From NCBI GenBank assembly GCA_028277745.1, contig JANQFR010000046.1, forward strand, positions 1 to 56,126: a DNA stretch of 56,126 nt, written 5' to 3'. The position numbers were made by a program, and so were the translations under genes. Below are positions 18,293 through 25,941 of this stretch, one piece after another. Under the pieces are notes generated by a model, which was not told where the DNA came from, made no database searches, and saw nothing but the letters and a program-made list of their open reading frames with translations. The stretch comes from Phycisphaeraceae bacterium (GTDB taxonomy: Bacteria > Planctomycetota > Phycisphaerae > Phycisphaerales > Phycisphaeraceae). Each line of letters starts with the position of its first letter. The stretch's first letter is position 1.

Positions 18293-18320
18293 GACCCCGC
18301 CACCCGGCGGGGTCTTTTTT
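18293..18320 (+). terminator. Rho-independent terminator
   Basis: A 9-bp perfect stem (GACCCCGCC / GGCGGGGTC) with a 4-nt ACCC loop is followed directly by six T. It lies 58 nt after the protease stop and ends that transcript. Confidence 0.93.
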
Positions 18321-18439
18321 GGGCAGACCCGGCGGGGTTGCTCCGGAAACGGGGCGGGGGTATCTTGCATTATTCAGCGTGTGTGCCCGACCGGGCCGAT
18401 TGTCCGCTTGATCTGATCTGAACACCGACGGGCGCCGCG

Positions 18440-18907
18440 ATGCGTTTGACTGATATCCTCCAACCCGAATGCGTCGTGGCGCCGCTGGAGTCGACGAACA
18501 AACAGGACGCCATCTTCGCCTTGGCGGATGTGCTGCTGGCGCACACGCCGATCAACGACGGCCCCGGCCTGAAGGAGGCGATCTGGCAACGGGAGACCAC
18601 CCGGACGACCGGGATCGGCCATGGCATCGGGATCCCGCACGGCAAGGCGGCCGGGGTTGACCGCCTGCGCATGGCGATCGGCCGGCCCGTCGAGCCGATC
18701 GAGTTCGGCGCGATCGACGGCAAGCCGGTCGACCTGATCATCCTGCTCGCCTCTCCCCTGGACCAGACCGGGCCGCATATCCAGGCCCTCGCGAAGATCA
18801 GCCGGATGCTGACCGACGAGGACTTCCGCGGCGCCCTGAAGCGGGTGGAATCGGCCCAGATGCTCTACAACCTCATCGCCGAGCACGAGGCCAGCACCGC
18901 GGTCTGA
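18440..18907 (+). CDS. PTS IIA (fructose/nitrogen type) protein
   Basis: The product has 155 residues, one complete PTS EIIA type-2 domain. The phosphorylatable His67 lies in GIGIPHGKAAGV, and the fold-defining segments IWQRETTRTTGIGHGIGIPHGK and DLIILLASPLDQTGPHIQALAKISRMLTDEDFRG are clear. No EIIB, EIIC, HPr or EI gene is adjacent, so a regulatory (PtsN-like) role is more likely than sugar uptake. The same domain is fused to two antiporters at 45.4-49.1 kb. Confidence 0.92.
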   Translation: MRLTDILQPECVVAPLESTNKQDAIFALADVLLAHTPINDGPGLKEAIWQRETTRTTGIGHGIGIPHGKAAGVDRLRMAIGRPVEPIEFGAIDGKPVDLIILLASPLDQTGPHIQALAKISRMLTDEDFRGALKRVESAQMLYNLIAEHEASTAV

Positions 18908-19030
18908 CCCGGCCCTGCGACAATCCCCCATCCGAGTCGCGGAATCGCGAGTTCATGGCGGTCCGCGGTTGCTTTTGCGGCGGCGGTCTGCAAGATAGAT
19001 GCCGACACCCGCCATCACTGGAGCATAACC

Positions 19031-19906
19031 ATGCGATTCTTCGAAAGCATCGGCCGGAGCTGGGAGTTCTCCAAGATCAGCTACCGGATCGTCTGGGACC
19101 ACAAGAACCTGCTGATCTTCCCGATCCTGTCGACGGTTGCGGCGGCCCTGGTGATCGCGAGTTTCGTGTTGCCGTTGTGGGGCACGGGAACGCTGCAGCA
19201 GTGGTCGCAGATGCTGGAGAGCGACCCGAGCGCGGCGTCGCGCGATCCGATGATGTGGGTGCTGTTGTTCCTGTTCTACTTCTGCAACTATTTTGTCATC
19301 GTGTTCTTCAACAGCGCCTTGACCGCGTGCGCGATGCGGGTGGTCAGCGGCGAGGCGCCGACGGTGGGGTACGGGCTGTCGATGGCGGCGCAGCGGCTGC
19401 CGCAGATCCTGGGGTGGGCGCTGGTGTCGGCGATCATCGGCGTGCTGCTGAAGCTCATCGAAAACGCCCACGAGAAGGCGGGGCAGTTCATCGCGGCGAT
19501 CATGGGTTCGGCGTGGACGGCGTTGACGTATTTCGTGGTGCCGGTGATCGTGATGGAGGGCGCCGGGCCGGTGGCGTCGGTGAAGCGGTCGGTGACGACG
19601 CTGCGATCGACCTGGGGCACGGCCCTGGTGGGGAATTTCTCGATGGGTTTTCTGGGGTTTCTGGTCATGCTGCCGTTTTTGCTGGCGGCGGGCGTGCTGA
19701 TCTTCGGGGCGATCGCGAGCCAGTCTTTGCCGCTGATCGTGCTGGGGGTGGGGCTGGGGGTGCTGCTGATCGTGATCGGGGCGGCGGCGACGGGGGCGGC
19801 GGACGTGATTTTCAAGGCGGTGCTGTACAACTACGCGACCGGCCGGATGATCCCCGAGGGGATCGACACCTCGCGTTTCGACGAGGCGTTCCGGTCGCGA
19901 GGCTGA
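19031..19906 (+). CDS. DUF6159-type integral membrane protein
   Basis: The product has 291 residues. The N-terminus MRFFESIGRSWEFSKISYRIVWDHKNLLIFPILSTVAAALVIASFVLP is characteristic of the DUF6159 family as I recall it. About six membrane helices follow (LLFLFYFCNYFVIVFFNSAL; LGWALVSAIIGVLLKL; WTALTYFVVPVIVMEG; FSMGFLGFLVMLPFLLAAGVLIFGAIA; LIVLGVGLGVLLIVIGAAATG). ATG at 19031 has GGAG 8 nt upstream. No function is established. It stands alone before a BamB-like lipoprotein. Confidence 0.75.
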   Translation: MRFFESIGRSWEFSKISYRIVWDHKNLLIFPILSTVAAALVIASFVLPLWGTGTLQQWSQMLESDPSAASRDPMMWVLLFLFYFCNYFVIVFFNSALTACAMRVVSGEAPTVGYGLSMAAQRLPQILGWALVSAIIGVLLKLIENAHEKAGQFIAAIMGSAWTALTYFVVPVIVMEGAGPVASVKRSVTTLRSTWGTALVGNFSMGFLGFLVMLPFLLAAGVLIFGAIASQSLPLIVLGVGLGVLLIVIGAAATGAADVIFKAVLYNYATGRMIPEGIDTSRFDEAFRSRG

Positions 19907-20015
19907 GTCGGCCGGGGCATTCAGCTTGACGCAGACGTCTGTGGCCTCGATACTTAAGGCTCCGCGGTCAATTCGACCCGCGTGTCTTGCCTCACGTTTG
20001 ATGGAGTCTTTGCCC

Positions 20016-21110
20016 ATGAGCTCACGGGTGTTTTCCGCCTTGCTGGCGATGTCCGCGGTTCTCCTTGCGGGCTGCACCGCGCCGACCTCCGAGCCCGCAC
20101 GCCGCACGGGGCTCTTGATCGAGCCGTTTGACGCCGACAACGTCGGCTACGTCATCAACTGGTCGACGCACCTGAAGGTCCCCCCTGGCCAAAGGCTGCA
20201 CTCGGTGACGGTGCTCGGCGACCTGGTCGTGACGATCGAGTCCCCCGGCAACATGGTGACCGCGACCTCGATCCGCGACGGCTCGCCCGTCTGGCGGCGC
20301 ATCCTCGCCAAGCCGACCGAGAAACTCTACGCTCCCAACCGCGTCGACGACTTCCTTTACATCAACACCGATTACGAAATGATGACGGTCAACGTCCGCA
20401 ACGGGCGGATCACCAGCCAGTCGCTGCTGGACTACGTGGTGAATTCGTCGCCCGTGATCGTGGATCGCTACGCGATCTTCGGGGGCGCCGACGGGGTGGT
20501 GTTCGCCCACGACCTGCAGGCGGGTTACGCGAAATGGGCGTACAAGCTGACCAGCCGGATCCTCGCATCGCCGATCCAGTCGGGGGTGAACGTGTTCGCC
20601 GCCGACTCGAGCGGGGTGTACGCGATGCTCGACGGCCGCGACGGCACGCTGCTGTGGCGCGGCCGGACGTTCGGCCCGGTGACGGCCCAGGCGGCGATCG
20701 ACCGGCTTGGCGTCTACGTCGCCAGCGAAGACCGCGCCATGTACGCCCTCAACCGCACGACCGGCGCCGACAAATGGATCTACCGCACCGACCACGAACT
20801 GACCTTCAGCCCCGTGCCGATCGGCTTGAATGTGTACCTGCCCGAGCCCGCGGGGCAGCTGGTGGCGATCAACACGATCGACGGCTCGGTCCGATGGACG
20901 CTCGAAGAGATGGCCATCCCCGTGTGGAGCACGGATGAGCGGCTCATGGTCGCGACAGATCACAGCCTGATGCTCCTCAACCCGGAAACCGGCGTGATCC
21001 TCGATCAAGCCCCGACCCTGCGGCTGCAGAAAGTCGTGCCCGGGCCGGATGGATCGATCATCCTCGTCTCGCCCGAGGGACGGATGCTTCGGCTGAACCC
21101 CGCGTCGTAA
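20016..21110 (+). CDS. BamB/PQQ-type beta-propeller lipoprotein
   Basis: The product has 364 residues. ATG at 20016 was chosen because GGAG (20003-20006) sits 9 nt upstream and because it gives a short lipoprotein signal MSSRVFSALLAMSAVLLAGC20 with a clear lipobox. In-frame ATG at 20001 is the alternative. The body has repeated propeller blades of PQQ type (DGSPVWRRIL; DLQAGYAKWAYKLTSRILASPIQSG; DGRDGTLLWRGRTFG; NRTTGADKWIYR; IDGSVRWTLEEMAIPVW). It is probably anchored in a periplasm-facing membrane; a BamB-like role in outer membrane protein assembly is possible but is not shown by the neighbours. Confidence 0.75.
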   Translation: MSSRVFSALLAMSAVLLAGCTAPTSEPARRTGLLIEPFDADNVGYVINWSTHLKVPPGQRLHSVTVLGDLVVTIESPGNMVTATSIRDGSPVWRRILAKPTEKLYAPNRVDDFLYINTDYEMMTVNVRNGRITSQSLLDYVVNSSPVIVDRYAIFGGADGVVFAHDLQAGYAKWAYKLTSRILASPIQSGVNVFAADSSGVYAMLDGRDGTLLWRGRTFGPVTAQAAIDRLGVYVASEDRAMYALNRTTGADKWIYRTDHELTFSPVPIGLNVYLPEPAGQLVAINTIDGSVRWTLEEMAIPVWSTDERLMVATDHSLMLLNPETGVILDQAPTLRLQKVVPGPDGSIILVSPEGRMLRLNPAS

Positions 21111-21175
21111 CCCCGCCTTCACGCGCCCGCTTTCGGGGAGCCCCGCGTTCGGCGCGCCGCGCCGGGTGAACCATC

Positions 21176-21805
21176 ATGAGCCAGACCATTCCCATCCAGA
21201 CCGCCCTGCTCTCGGTCAGCGACAAGACCGACCTGATCCCCTTCGCCCGGCGGCTCGACGCGAACGGCGCCCGGATCATCTCCACCGGGGGCACCGCCCG
21301 GGCGCTGATCGAGGCTGACATCCCCGTGACGCCCATCGACACGATCACCGGCTTCCCCGAGATGATGGACGGCCGGGTCAAGACCCTTCACCCCAAGGTC
21401 CACGGCGGGCTGCTGGCCCTGCGCGACAACCCCGAACACGTCGCGGCGATGCAGCAGCACGGCATTACGCCGATCGACCTGGTGTGCGTCAACCTCTATC
21501 CCTTCGAGCAGACCATCGCCCGGGAAGGCGTGACCGAAGCCGAGGCGGTCGAGCAGATCGACATCGGCGGGCCATGCATGATCCGCGCCGCGGCCAAGAA
21601 CCACCGGTTTGTCACCGTCGTCACCGACCCCCGGCAGTACGACATGGTCAGCAACGACATGGACGCCCACGGCGGGGCGACCAGCCTCGGCGTGCGCAAG
21701 CACCTCGCCGCCGCCGCCTTCACCCGCACCGCGGCGTACGACTCGGCGATCTCGGCCTGGATGACCGCCCGCTTCGCCTCGCCCCCGTCCTCCACCGAGA
21801 GCTAA
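21176..21805 (+). CDS. Stand-alone IMP cyclohydrolase (N-terminal PurH domain only)
   Basis: The product has 209 residues. It covers the whole IMP cyclohydrolase domain of Pur[80 protein letters not shown]. The residues known to be catalytic in ATIC are present (Lys in VKTLHPK, Tyr in NLYPF, Asp in IDIGG, Lys in AAAKN). The AICAR formyltransferase domain, normally the following 300 residues, is missing and the gene ends cleanly before a terminator. The formyl transfer step must be done by another protein. Confidence 0.9.
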   Translation: MSQTIPIQTALLSVSDKTDLIPFARRLDANGARIISTGGTARALIEADIPVTPIDTITGFPEMMDGRVKTLHPKVHGGLLALRDNPEHVAAMQQHGITPIDLVCVNLYPFEQTIAREGVTEAEAVEQIDIGGPCMIRAAAKNHRFVTVVTDPRQYDMVSNDMDAHGGATSLGVRKHLAAAAFTRTAAYDSAISAWMTARFASPPSSTES

Positions 21806-21824
21806 ACTGCGCCGCACACACCTG

Positions 21825-21850
21825 AGCCCGGGCGGAGGCCCGGGGCTTTT
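21825..21850 (+). terminator. Rho-independent terminator after the IMP cyclohydrolase gene
   Basis: AGCCCGGGC pairs with GCCCGGGGCT (one bulged G) across a short loop, followed by TTTT. It lies 19 nt after the stop and argues that the gene really ends there. Confidence 0.75.
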
Positions 21851-21884
21851 CGCACCCAACCTGCACCCCCACAAGGTTCATTCA

Positions 21885-22547
21885 ATGGCCAAACACGCAC
21901 TGATCGTTTTCGGAGGCTGGGACGGGCACACGCCCCGGCAGAGCGCCGAAGTCTTCGCCCCCGAGTTGGAAAACGCCGGCTATCAGGTCACCCTCCGCGA
22001 TACGCTCGACGCCTATGCCGACCACGACCTGATGGGGGCGCTCGACCTGATCGTCCCCATCTGGACGATGGGCGAAATCAGCAAGGAGCAGTGGGCCGGC
22101 CTGAACAAGGCGGTGTACGACGGCTGCGGCCTGGCGGGGTTCCACGGCGGCGTCATCGACTCGTTCCGCCAGAACACCGAGTACCAGTTCATGACCGGCG
22201 GCCAGTGGGTCGCCCACCCCGGCAACAGCGAGCCCGCCTACACGGTCCGCACCACCGACCCCGACCACGAGATCACCCGCGGCATCGGGTCCTTCGACCT
22301 GGCCGACACCGAGCAGTACTACGTCCACACCGACCCCGGCAACCACGTGCTGATGCACGCCAAGGTCGACCACGGCCTGGGCGACACGAGCCAGTACCCC
22401 GTCGGCGTTGACATGCCGTTCGCGTGGACCCGTCAGTGGGGGCAGGGCCGCGTGTTCGTCGCCTGCTGGGGCCACACGTACAAGGACTTCGACGTGCCGG
22501 AGGCGAAGCAGATCGTCACACGCGGGATGATCTGGGCGAGCCGGTGA
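21885..22547 (+). CDS. ThuA-like domain protein
   Basis: The product has 220 residues, a complete single-domain ThuA-like protein with class I glutamine amidotransferase-like fold. Seen: ALIVFGGWDGHTPRQSAEVFAPEL, DLIVPIWTMGEISKEQWAGLNKAVYDGCGLAGFHGG, HEITRGIGSFDLADTEQYYVH, PFAWTRQWGQGRVFVACWGH. ThuA domains are linked to trehalose and other sugar metabolism; in planctomycetes they also occur in sugar-lactone degradation clusters. No sugar gene is adjacent. A left inverted repeat follows the stop directly. Confidence 0.85.
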   Translation: MAKHALIVFGGWDGHTPRQSAEVFAPELENAGYQVTLRDTLDAYADHDLMGALDLIVPIWTMGEISKEQWAGLNKAVYDGCGLAGFHGGVIDSFRQNTEYQFMTGGQWVAHPGNSEPAYTVRTTDPDHEITRGIGSFDLADTEQYYVHTDPGNHVLMHAKVDHGLGDTSQYPVGVDMPFAWTRQWGQGRVFVACWGHTYKDFDVPEAKQIVTRGMIWASR

Positions 22548-22558
22548 AAGAATGGCAG

Positions 22559-22581
22559 ATGGCAGATGTGAGATGGCAGAT
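22559..22581. repeat. Left terminal inverted repeat of the four-helix-bundle cassette
   Basis: A 23-bp segment made of ATGGCAGATG units (ATGGCAGATGTGAG then ATGGCAGAT) is perfectly complementary to 23012-23034. An extra copy of the unit precedes it at 22552. The similarity extends outward to the stop codons of both flanking genes, with TGAAA at the outer edge on each side. Confidence 0.8.
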
Positions 22582-22637
22582 GGGGGGAATGGTTGATCGC
22601 GGATGGTGAGTAAATAACGAGTAAGACCGGGGGCGTC

Positions 22638-22988
22638 ATGAATGCGGATGAGATGAGGCAGCGCACCAAGCAATTTGCGCTGCGCACATTGAAGCTCTGC
22701 CGGGCATTGCCTCGATCGCTTGAAGCGGACATTGTCAGGAGACAGATGATTCGCTGCTCGACCTCGGTGGGCGCCAACTATCGGGCGGCACAGAGGGCGC
22801 GATCAAAAGCCGAATTCCGCGCCAAACTGGGGATCGTTCTTGAGGAGGCGGATGAAACTTGTTTCTGGCTGGAACTCGTCATCGAAGACGGCATGATGGC
22901 CAGACGCCGCGTCGATCCGTTGCTACAGGAATCCAATGAGATTGTCGCGATCATCGCCGCGGCCCTGCGATCATCCCTCCGCCAATAA
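22638..22988 (+). CDS. Four-helix bundle protein (23S rRNA intervening-sequence type)
   Basis: The product has 116 residues, all-helical, with the family signature QMIRCSTSVGANYRAAQRARSKAEFRAKLGIVLEEADETCFWLELVIE. Proteins of this family are encoded in 23S rRNA intervening sequences and in many free-standing loci of unknown function; relatives act as accessory proteins in diversity-generating retroelements. Here it stands alone in a roughly 490-bp space between two converging genes and is bounded by a 23-bp perfect inverted repeat, suggesting a mobile or mobilised cassette. No reverse transcriptase is nearby. Confidence 0.88.
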   Translation: MNADEMRQRTKQFALRTLKLCRALPRSLEADIVRRQMIRCSTSVGANYRAAQRARSKAEFRAKLGIVLEEADETCFWLELVIEDGMMARRRVDPLLQESNEIVAIIAAALRSSLRQ

Positions 22989-23011
22989 CCGACCGCCATC
23001 TTTCTTCCCCA

Positions 23012-23034
23012 ATCTGCCATCTCACATCTGCCAT
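23012..23034. repeat. Right terminal inverted repeat of the four-helix-bundle cassette
   Basis: Perfect 23-bp reverse complement of 22559-22581. It begins a few bases after the nuoC stop codon (read on the minus strand). Confidence 0.8.
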
Positions 23035-23037
23035 TTT

Positions 23038-23607
23038 TCACGCGCTGTCGCGATCGACGATGTTGTACGCCTCGCGTTCGCCGCGGCCGCGGACGGGGTA
23101 GTCCTTGCGGAGGGGGTGGGCGGGGTACTGCTCCCAGGTGAGGATGCGGCGGAGGTCGGGGTGGCCGTCGAAGCGGATGCCGAACATGTCGAAGACCTCG
23201 CGTTCGCGCCACTCGGCGCCGGGCCAGAGGTCGGTGCAGGTCGGCAGGTGCAGGGCGGGGTCTTCGTCGATGCCCGAGGTGTCGATCGACGGGTCGAGAA
23301 AGGTCTTGATCAGCAGGCGGAGGCTGTGGCGGGTGCTGACGAGGTTGTACACCACGCCGAACCGGCCCTCGGGCTTGTTGCCCGAAGCGTTGCCGGGGTA
23401 GTTGAGATAGTCGGCGCAGGTGACGTCAGACAGGAAATCGTAATCGCAGTCGCATTCATTCTTGAGCATGGCGAGCACGTCGTGCAGGTCTGCGGGCCGA
23501 ACGACGAGGGTGGTGACCCCGCGGAATTCAGTCACGAGGAGCTTGCGGTCGGGGAAGCGCAGCTTGATCAGCGACAGAGACGGGTGGTCGAGCGTGGGTT
23601 TGACCAA
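23038..23607 (-). CDS. nuoC: NADH-quinone oxidoreductase subunit C
   Basis: The product has 189 residues, a full-length 30-kDa subunit of respiratory complex I. Seen: CDYDFLSDVTCADYLNYPG, VVYNLVSTRHSLRLLIKTFL, and the signature EREVFDMFGIRFDGHPDLRRILT. The start is TTG at 23607 with an AGGAG ribosome site 7 nt upstream; no ATG is available before residue about 48. No other nuo gene is adjacent, which is unusual since nuoC normally lies between nuoB and nuoD. It ends at the right inverted repeat of the cassette downstream. Confidence 0.93.
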   Translation of the reverse strand: MVKPTLDHPSLSLIKLRFPDRKLLVTEFRGVTTLVVRPADLHDVLAMLKNECDCDYDFLSDVTCADYLNYPGNASGNKPEGRFGVVYNLVSTRHSLRLLIKTFLDPSIDTSGIDEDPALHLPTCTDLWPGAEWREREVFDMFGIRFDGHPDLRRILTWEQYPAHPLRKDYPVRGRGEREAYNIVDRDSA

Positions 23608-23623
23608 GGGAAGGCTCCTGCGG

Positions 23624-24229
23624 CTAGGGGGTCTGGCAGCGTTGGATCAACTCGGCCAACAAGGCGTCCCAACTGTCCAGCATCGACGGCCATTCGTAGG
23701 CCATTACGTCGGCGAGGGCGACGGTGTCGTTGGCGACGATCAACTCCTTGAGCGTCTGAAGCTGTTCGAGCAGGCCATCGGTCAGCGCGGCCATGGGTTC
23801 GCCATCGACGGACACCGTGTCCAGGTCGATGCCCACGAGCGTTGCGCCGTGCAGGACGGCCTGCTGGGTCTGGAGCCAGACCTCGACCACCCGCCCCAGG
23901 GTCTTGAGCGCCGACACGGCGTCGTCACGCTGGAGCAGGTCGGCCGCTTCGTCCTGCAATGACCGCGCGTCGGCCAGCTGGTCGCGGACCTGCTCGAAGG
24001 TGTCCGCCGCCAGCCGCTTCGGGTCGGCCGAGTAAAGGTGCAATTCACACCCCTCGATCGGGCGGCCGCTCTCCGATTCGAGCGCGTCGCCGGTCAGGGG
24101 CTCATCATCCAGACGGACCTCGACCACGACCCGGCCGATCGCCGCCAGCCGCTCCTGGGCCGCGACGATCGCCAGCCCCAGGTTGTCGGCCTGGATCTGG
24201 ACCGCTTCGTCGTCGAGGTAGATCGCCAT
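23624..24229 (-). CDS. Hypothetical protein, acidic, helical C-terminal half
   Basis: The product has 201 residues from ATG at 24229. The start is supported by a -10-like TATGAT (24241-24236) exactly 6 nt upstream; an upstream in-frame start would lie within that promoter. It begins MAIYLDDEAVQIQADNLGLAIVAAQERLAAIGRVVVEVRLDDEPL, a beta-rich half, and continues as a Leu/Gln/Asp-rich helical half. I do not recognise the family. It stops 17 nt before the nuoC start and may be cotranscribed with nuoC. Confidence 0.65.
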   Translation of the reverse strand: MAIYLDDEAVQIQADNLGLAIVAAQERLAAIGRVVVEVRLDDEPLTGDALESESGRPIEGCELHLYSADPKRLAADTFEQVRDQLADARSLQDEAADLLQRDDAVSALKTLGRVVEVWLQTQQAVLHGATLVGIDLDTVSVDGEPMAALTDGLLEQLQTLKELIVANDTVALADVMAYEWPSMLDSWDALLAELIQRCQTP

Positions 24230-24235
24230 CACTGC

Positions 24236-24241
24236 ATCATA
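24236..24241 (-). promoter_or_regulatory. -10 element (TATGAT) 6 nt before the start of the hypothetical gene
   Basis: On the minus strand TATGAT is followed by GCAGTG and then ATG at 24229. No ribosome site is present, so a leaderless transcript is predicted. It lies back-to-back with the promoter of the divergent dehydrogenase gene. Confidence 0.6.
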
Positions 24242-24269
24242 AGCCCCGCCCCGCGGCGGCACCAGTCGC

Positions 24270-24275
24270 TAAGAT
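24270..24275 (+). promoter_or_regulatory. -10 element (TAAGAT) 6 nt before the dehydrogenase start
   Basis: TAAGAT is followed by GCCGCC and the ATG at 24282. There is no Shine-Dalgarno sequence; a leaderless mRNA is predicted. Confidence 0.55.
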
Positions 24276-24281
24276 GCCGCC

Positions 24282-25283
24282 ATGGCCCGCATCGTCACCC
24301 TGGACGGCTACACGCTTACGCCCTTTCACTTCGACCGCCCCAACGAACCCGCGCCGCCCGGCGAACCCACGTGGGACGAGCTGGCCCGGCTCGGCGACCT
24401 CACGGCGTATCCCCGTCTCCCCGCCGACCGCATCGTCGACGCCCTGGCGGGTGCGGAGATCGCCCTGACCAACAAGGCCAGGATCGACGCGGCCGTCATC
24501 GACGCCCTGCCCGACCTGCGGTGCATCGGCGTGCTGGCCACCGGCGTCGACATCGTGGACCTCGGCGCCGCCCGGCGGCGCGACGTCGTCGTCACCAACA
24601 TCCCCGGCTACAGCACGACGTCCGTCGCGCAGCACGTCTTCGCCCTCCTGCTCCAACTCACGGTCGACCCCGCTTCGCACGGCCAGGCGGTGTGCGACGG
24701 CCGATGGTCGACCTGCCCAGACTTCAGCTTCACCCTCCACCCGACCGCCGAACTCGCGGGCAGGACCCTGGCCATCATCGGTCTCGGCGCGATCGGGATG
24801 CACGTCGCCCGGATCGGTCACGCGCTGGGCATGGACCTCGCCACGGTCGATCGGCCCCGGCGGTCGCCGCTGCTCGATGAGCTGGACATCACACCGCTGC
24901 CCCTCGACGACCTGCTCGCCCACGCCGACGTGGTCAGCCTCCACTGCCCCCTGACGGAGCAGACGCGTCAGCTCATCAACGCCCGGCGTCTGGCGCGGAT
25001 GAAGCCCACGGCGATTCTCATCAACACCGGGCGCGGCGAGCTGATCGACGAACCCGCGCTCGCCGAAGCGCTGGAGCATGGCCGGATCGCCGCGGCGGGG
25101 CTGGACGTGCTCTCGGCCGAGCCGCCCCCGCGCGACCACCCGCTGCTGTCCGCCCCGCGGTGCCTGGTGACGCCGCACATGGCCTGGGCGACCGCCGAGG
25201 CCCGCCGCCGCCTGATGGACATCGCCGCGGCCAACGTGCGGGCCTTTCTAGAAGGGGCGCCGCAGAACGTCGTCCATGCCTGA
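24282..25283 (+). CDS. D-2-hydroxyacid dehydrogenase (NAD-dependent)
   Basis: The product has 333 residues. Catalytic domain segments (CIGVLATGVDIVDLGAARRRDVVVTNIPGYSTTSVAQHVFALLL), the NAD-binding AIIGLGAIGMHVARIGHALGM, and the catalytic Arg (LINTGRGELIDE), Glu and His (VTPHMAW) of the family are all there. The sequence is closest in character to the glycerate/hydroxypyruvate reductase group. Overlapping genes downstream, a nucleosidase-like protein and nadD, form one operon. The substrate cannot be decided from sequence. Confidence 0.9.
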   Translation: MARIVTLDGYTLTPFHFDRPNEPAPPGEPTWDELARLGDLTAYPRLPADRIVDALAGAEIALTNKARIDAAVIDALPDLRCIGVLATGVDIVDLGAARRRDVVVTNIPGYSTTSVAQHVFALLLQLTVDPASHGQAVCDGRWSTCPDFSFTLHPTAELAGRTLAIIGLGAIGMHVARIGHALGMDLATVDRPRRSPLLDELDITPLPLDDLLAHADVVSLHCPLTEQTRQLINARRLARMKPTAILINTGRGELIDEPALAEALEHGRIAAAGLDVLSAEPPPRDHPLLSAPRCLVTPHMAWATAEARRRLMDIAAANVRAFLEGAPQNVVHA

Positions 25284-25941
25284 TCCGATCAAGCCCATCC
25301 TCATCCTCGCCGCCATCGAAACCGAAGCCGCCGGGCTCAAGGCGCGTTACGCGAGCGATCCGATGGTGGATCTGCTGATCACCGGCGTCGGGCGCGAGCG
25401 GGTGGTCGCAAGGCTCAGCGCATACCTCGACCGGCGGGCGCCGCGGCGGGTGCTGCACGTGGGCGTTGCCGGCGGGCTCGACCCGAGCCTGGCGACGGGG
25501 CGGGTCCTGGATTTCAGCCAAGTCCGCCGCCTCGACGAAACGCCGATCAACCTGCCCGGCGCCGATGAAGGCCGCACTCTGTTAAGTGTCGACGCGATCG
25601 CCGCGACGCCGGCCGAGAAACGCGGCCTCTTTGAGCAGACCGGCGCCGACGCCGTGGACATGGAGACCTACCACGCCGCCCGCCTGCTGGAGGAGCGTCG
25701 GGTCCCGTTACACGCGATCCGCGCGATCTGCGACGACGCCGGGATGGCACTCCCGCCCGAGTCGGCCGGCTGGGTCGACGACACGGGCCGCCCCCGGGCC
25801 GCGGCGGCGGTGCGCTACCTGCTCTTGCATCCCCACCGCCTGGGCGCGATGCTGAAGCTCCAACGCGCCATGAAACAGGCGACGGCGAGCCTCACCGACG
25901 CCGTCGTCCGGACCGTCGAGGCCTCGCGCCATGAAGCTTGA
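25276..25941 (+). CDS. Nucleoside phosphorylase/MTA-SAH nucleosidase-like protein
   Basis: The product has 221 residues. It has the PNP/UDP fold signatures ILAAIETEAAGLKARY, ITGVGRERVVARLSAYL, VLHVGVAGGLDPSLATGRVLDF and DAVDMETYHAARLLEERRVPLHAIRAICDDA, where DMET holds the conserved Glu that binds the ribose. It resembles futalosine hydrolase and HpnG-type members more than true MTA/SAH nucleosidase, so the substrate is open. It overlaps the upstream gene by 8 nt and nadD by 11 nt. Confidence 0.8.
   Translation: MPDPIKPILILAAIETEAAGLKARYASDPMVDLLITGVGRERVVARLSAYLDRRAPRRVLHVGVAGGLDPSLATGRVLDFSQVRRLDETPINLPGADEGRTLLSVDAIAATPAEKRGLFEQTGADAVDMETYHAARLLEERRVPLHAIRAICDDAGMALPPESAGWVDDTGRPRAAAAVRYLLLHPHRLGAMLKLQRAMKQATASLTDAVVRTVEASRHEA

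Noticed and set aside
21176..21884. Frameshift explaining the missing second domain of PurH
   Set aside because: After the stop there is a terminator and then the next gene; no AICAR transformylase motif appears in any frame downstream.
22552..23034. CRISPR array from the ATGGCAGATG repeats
   Set aside because: Only a few short units, inverted and not regularly spaced, with a gene between them.
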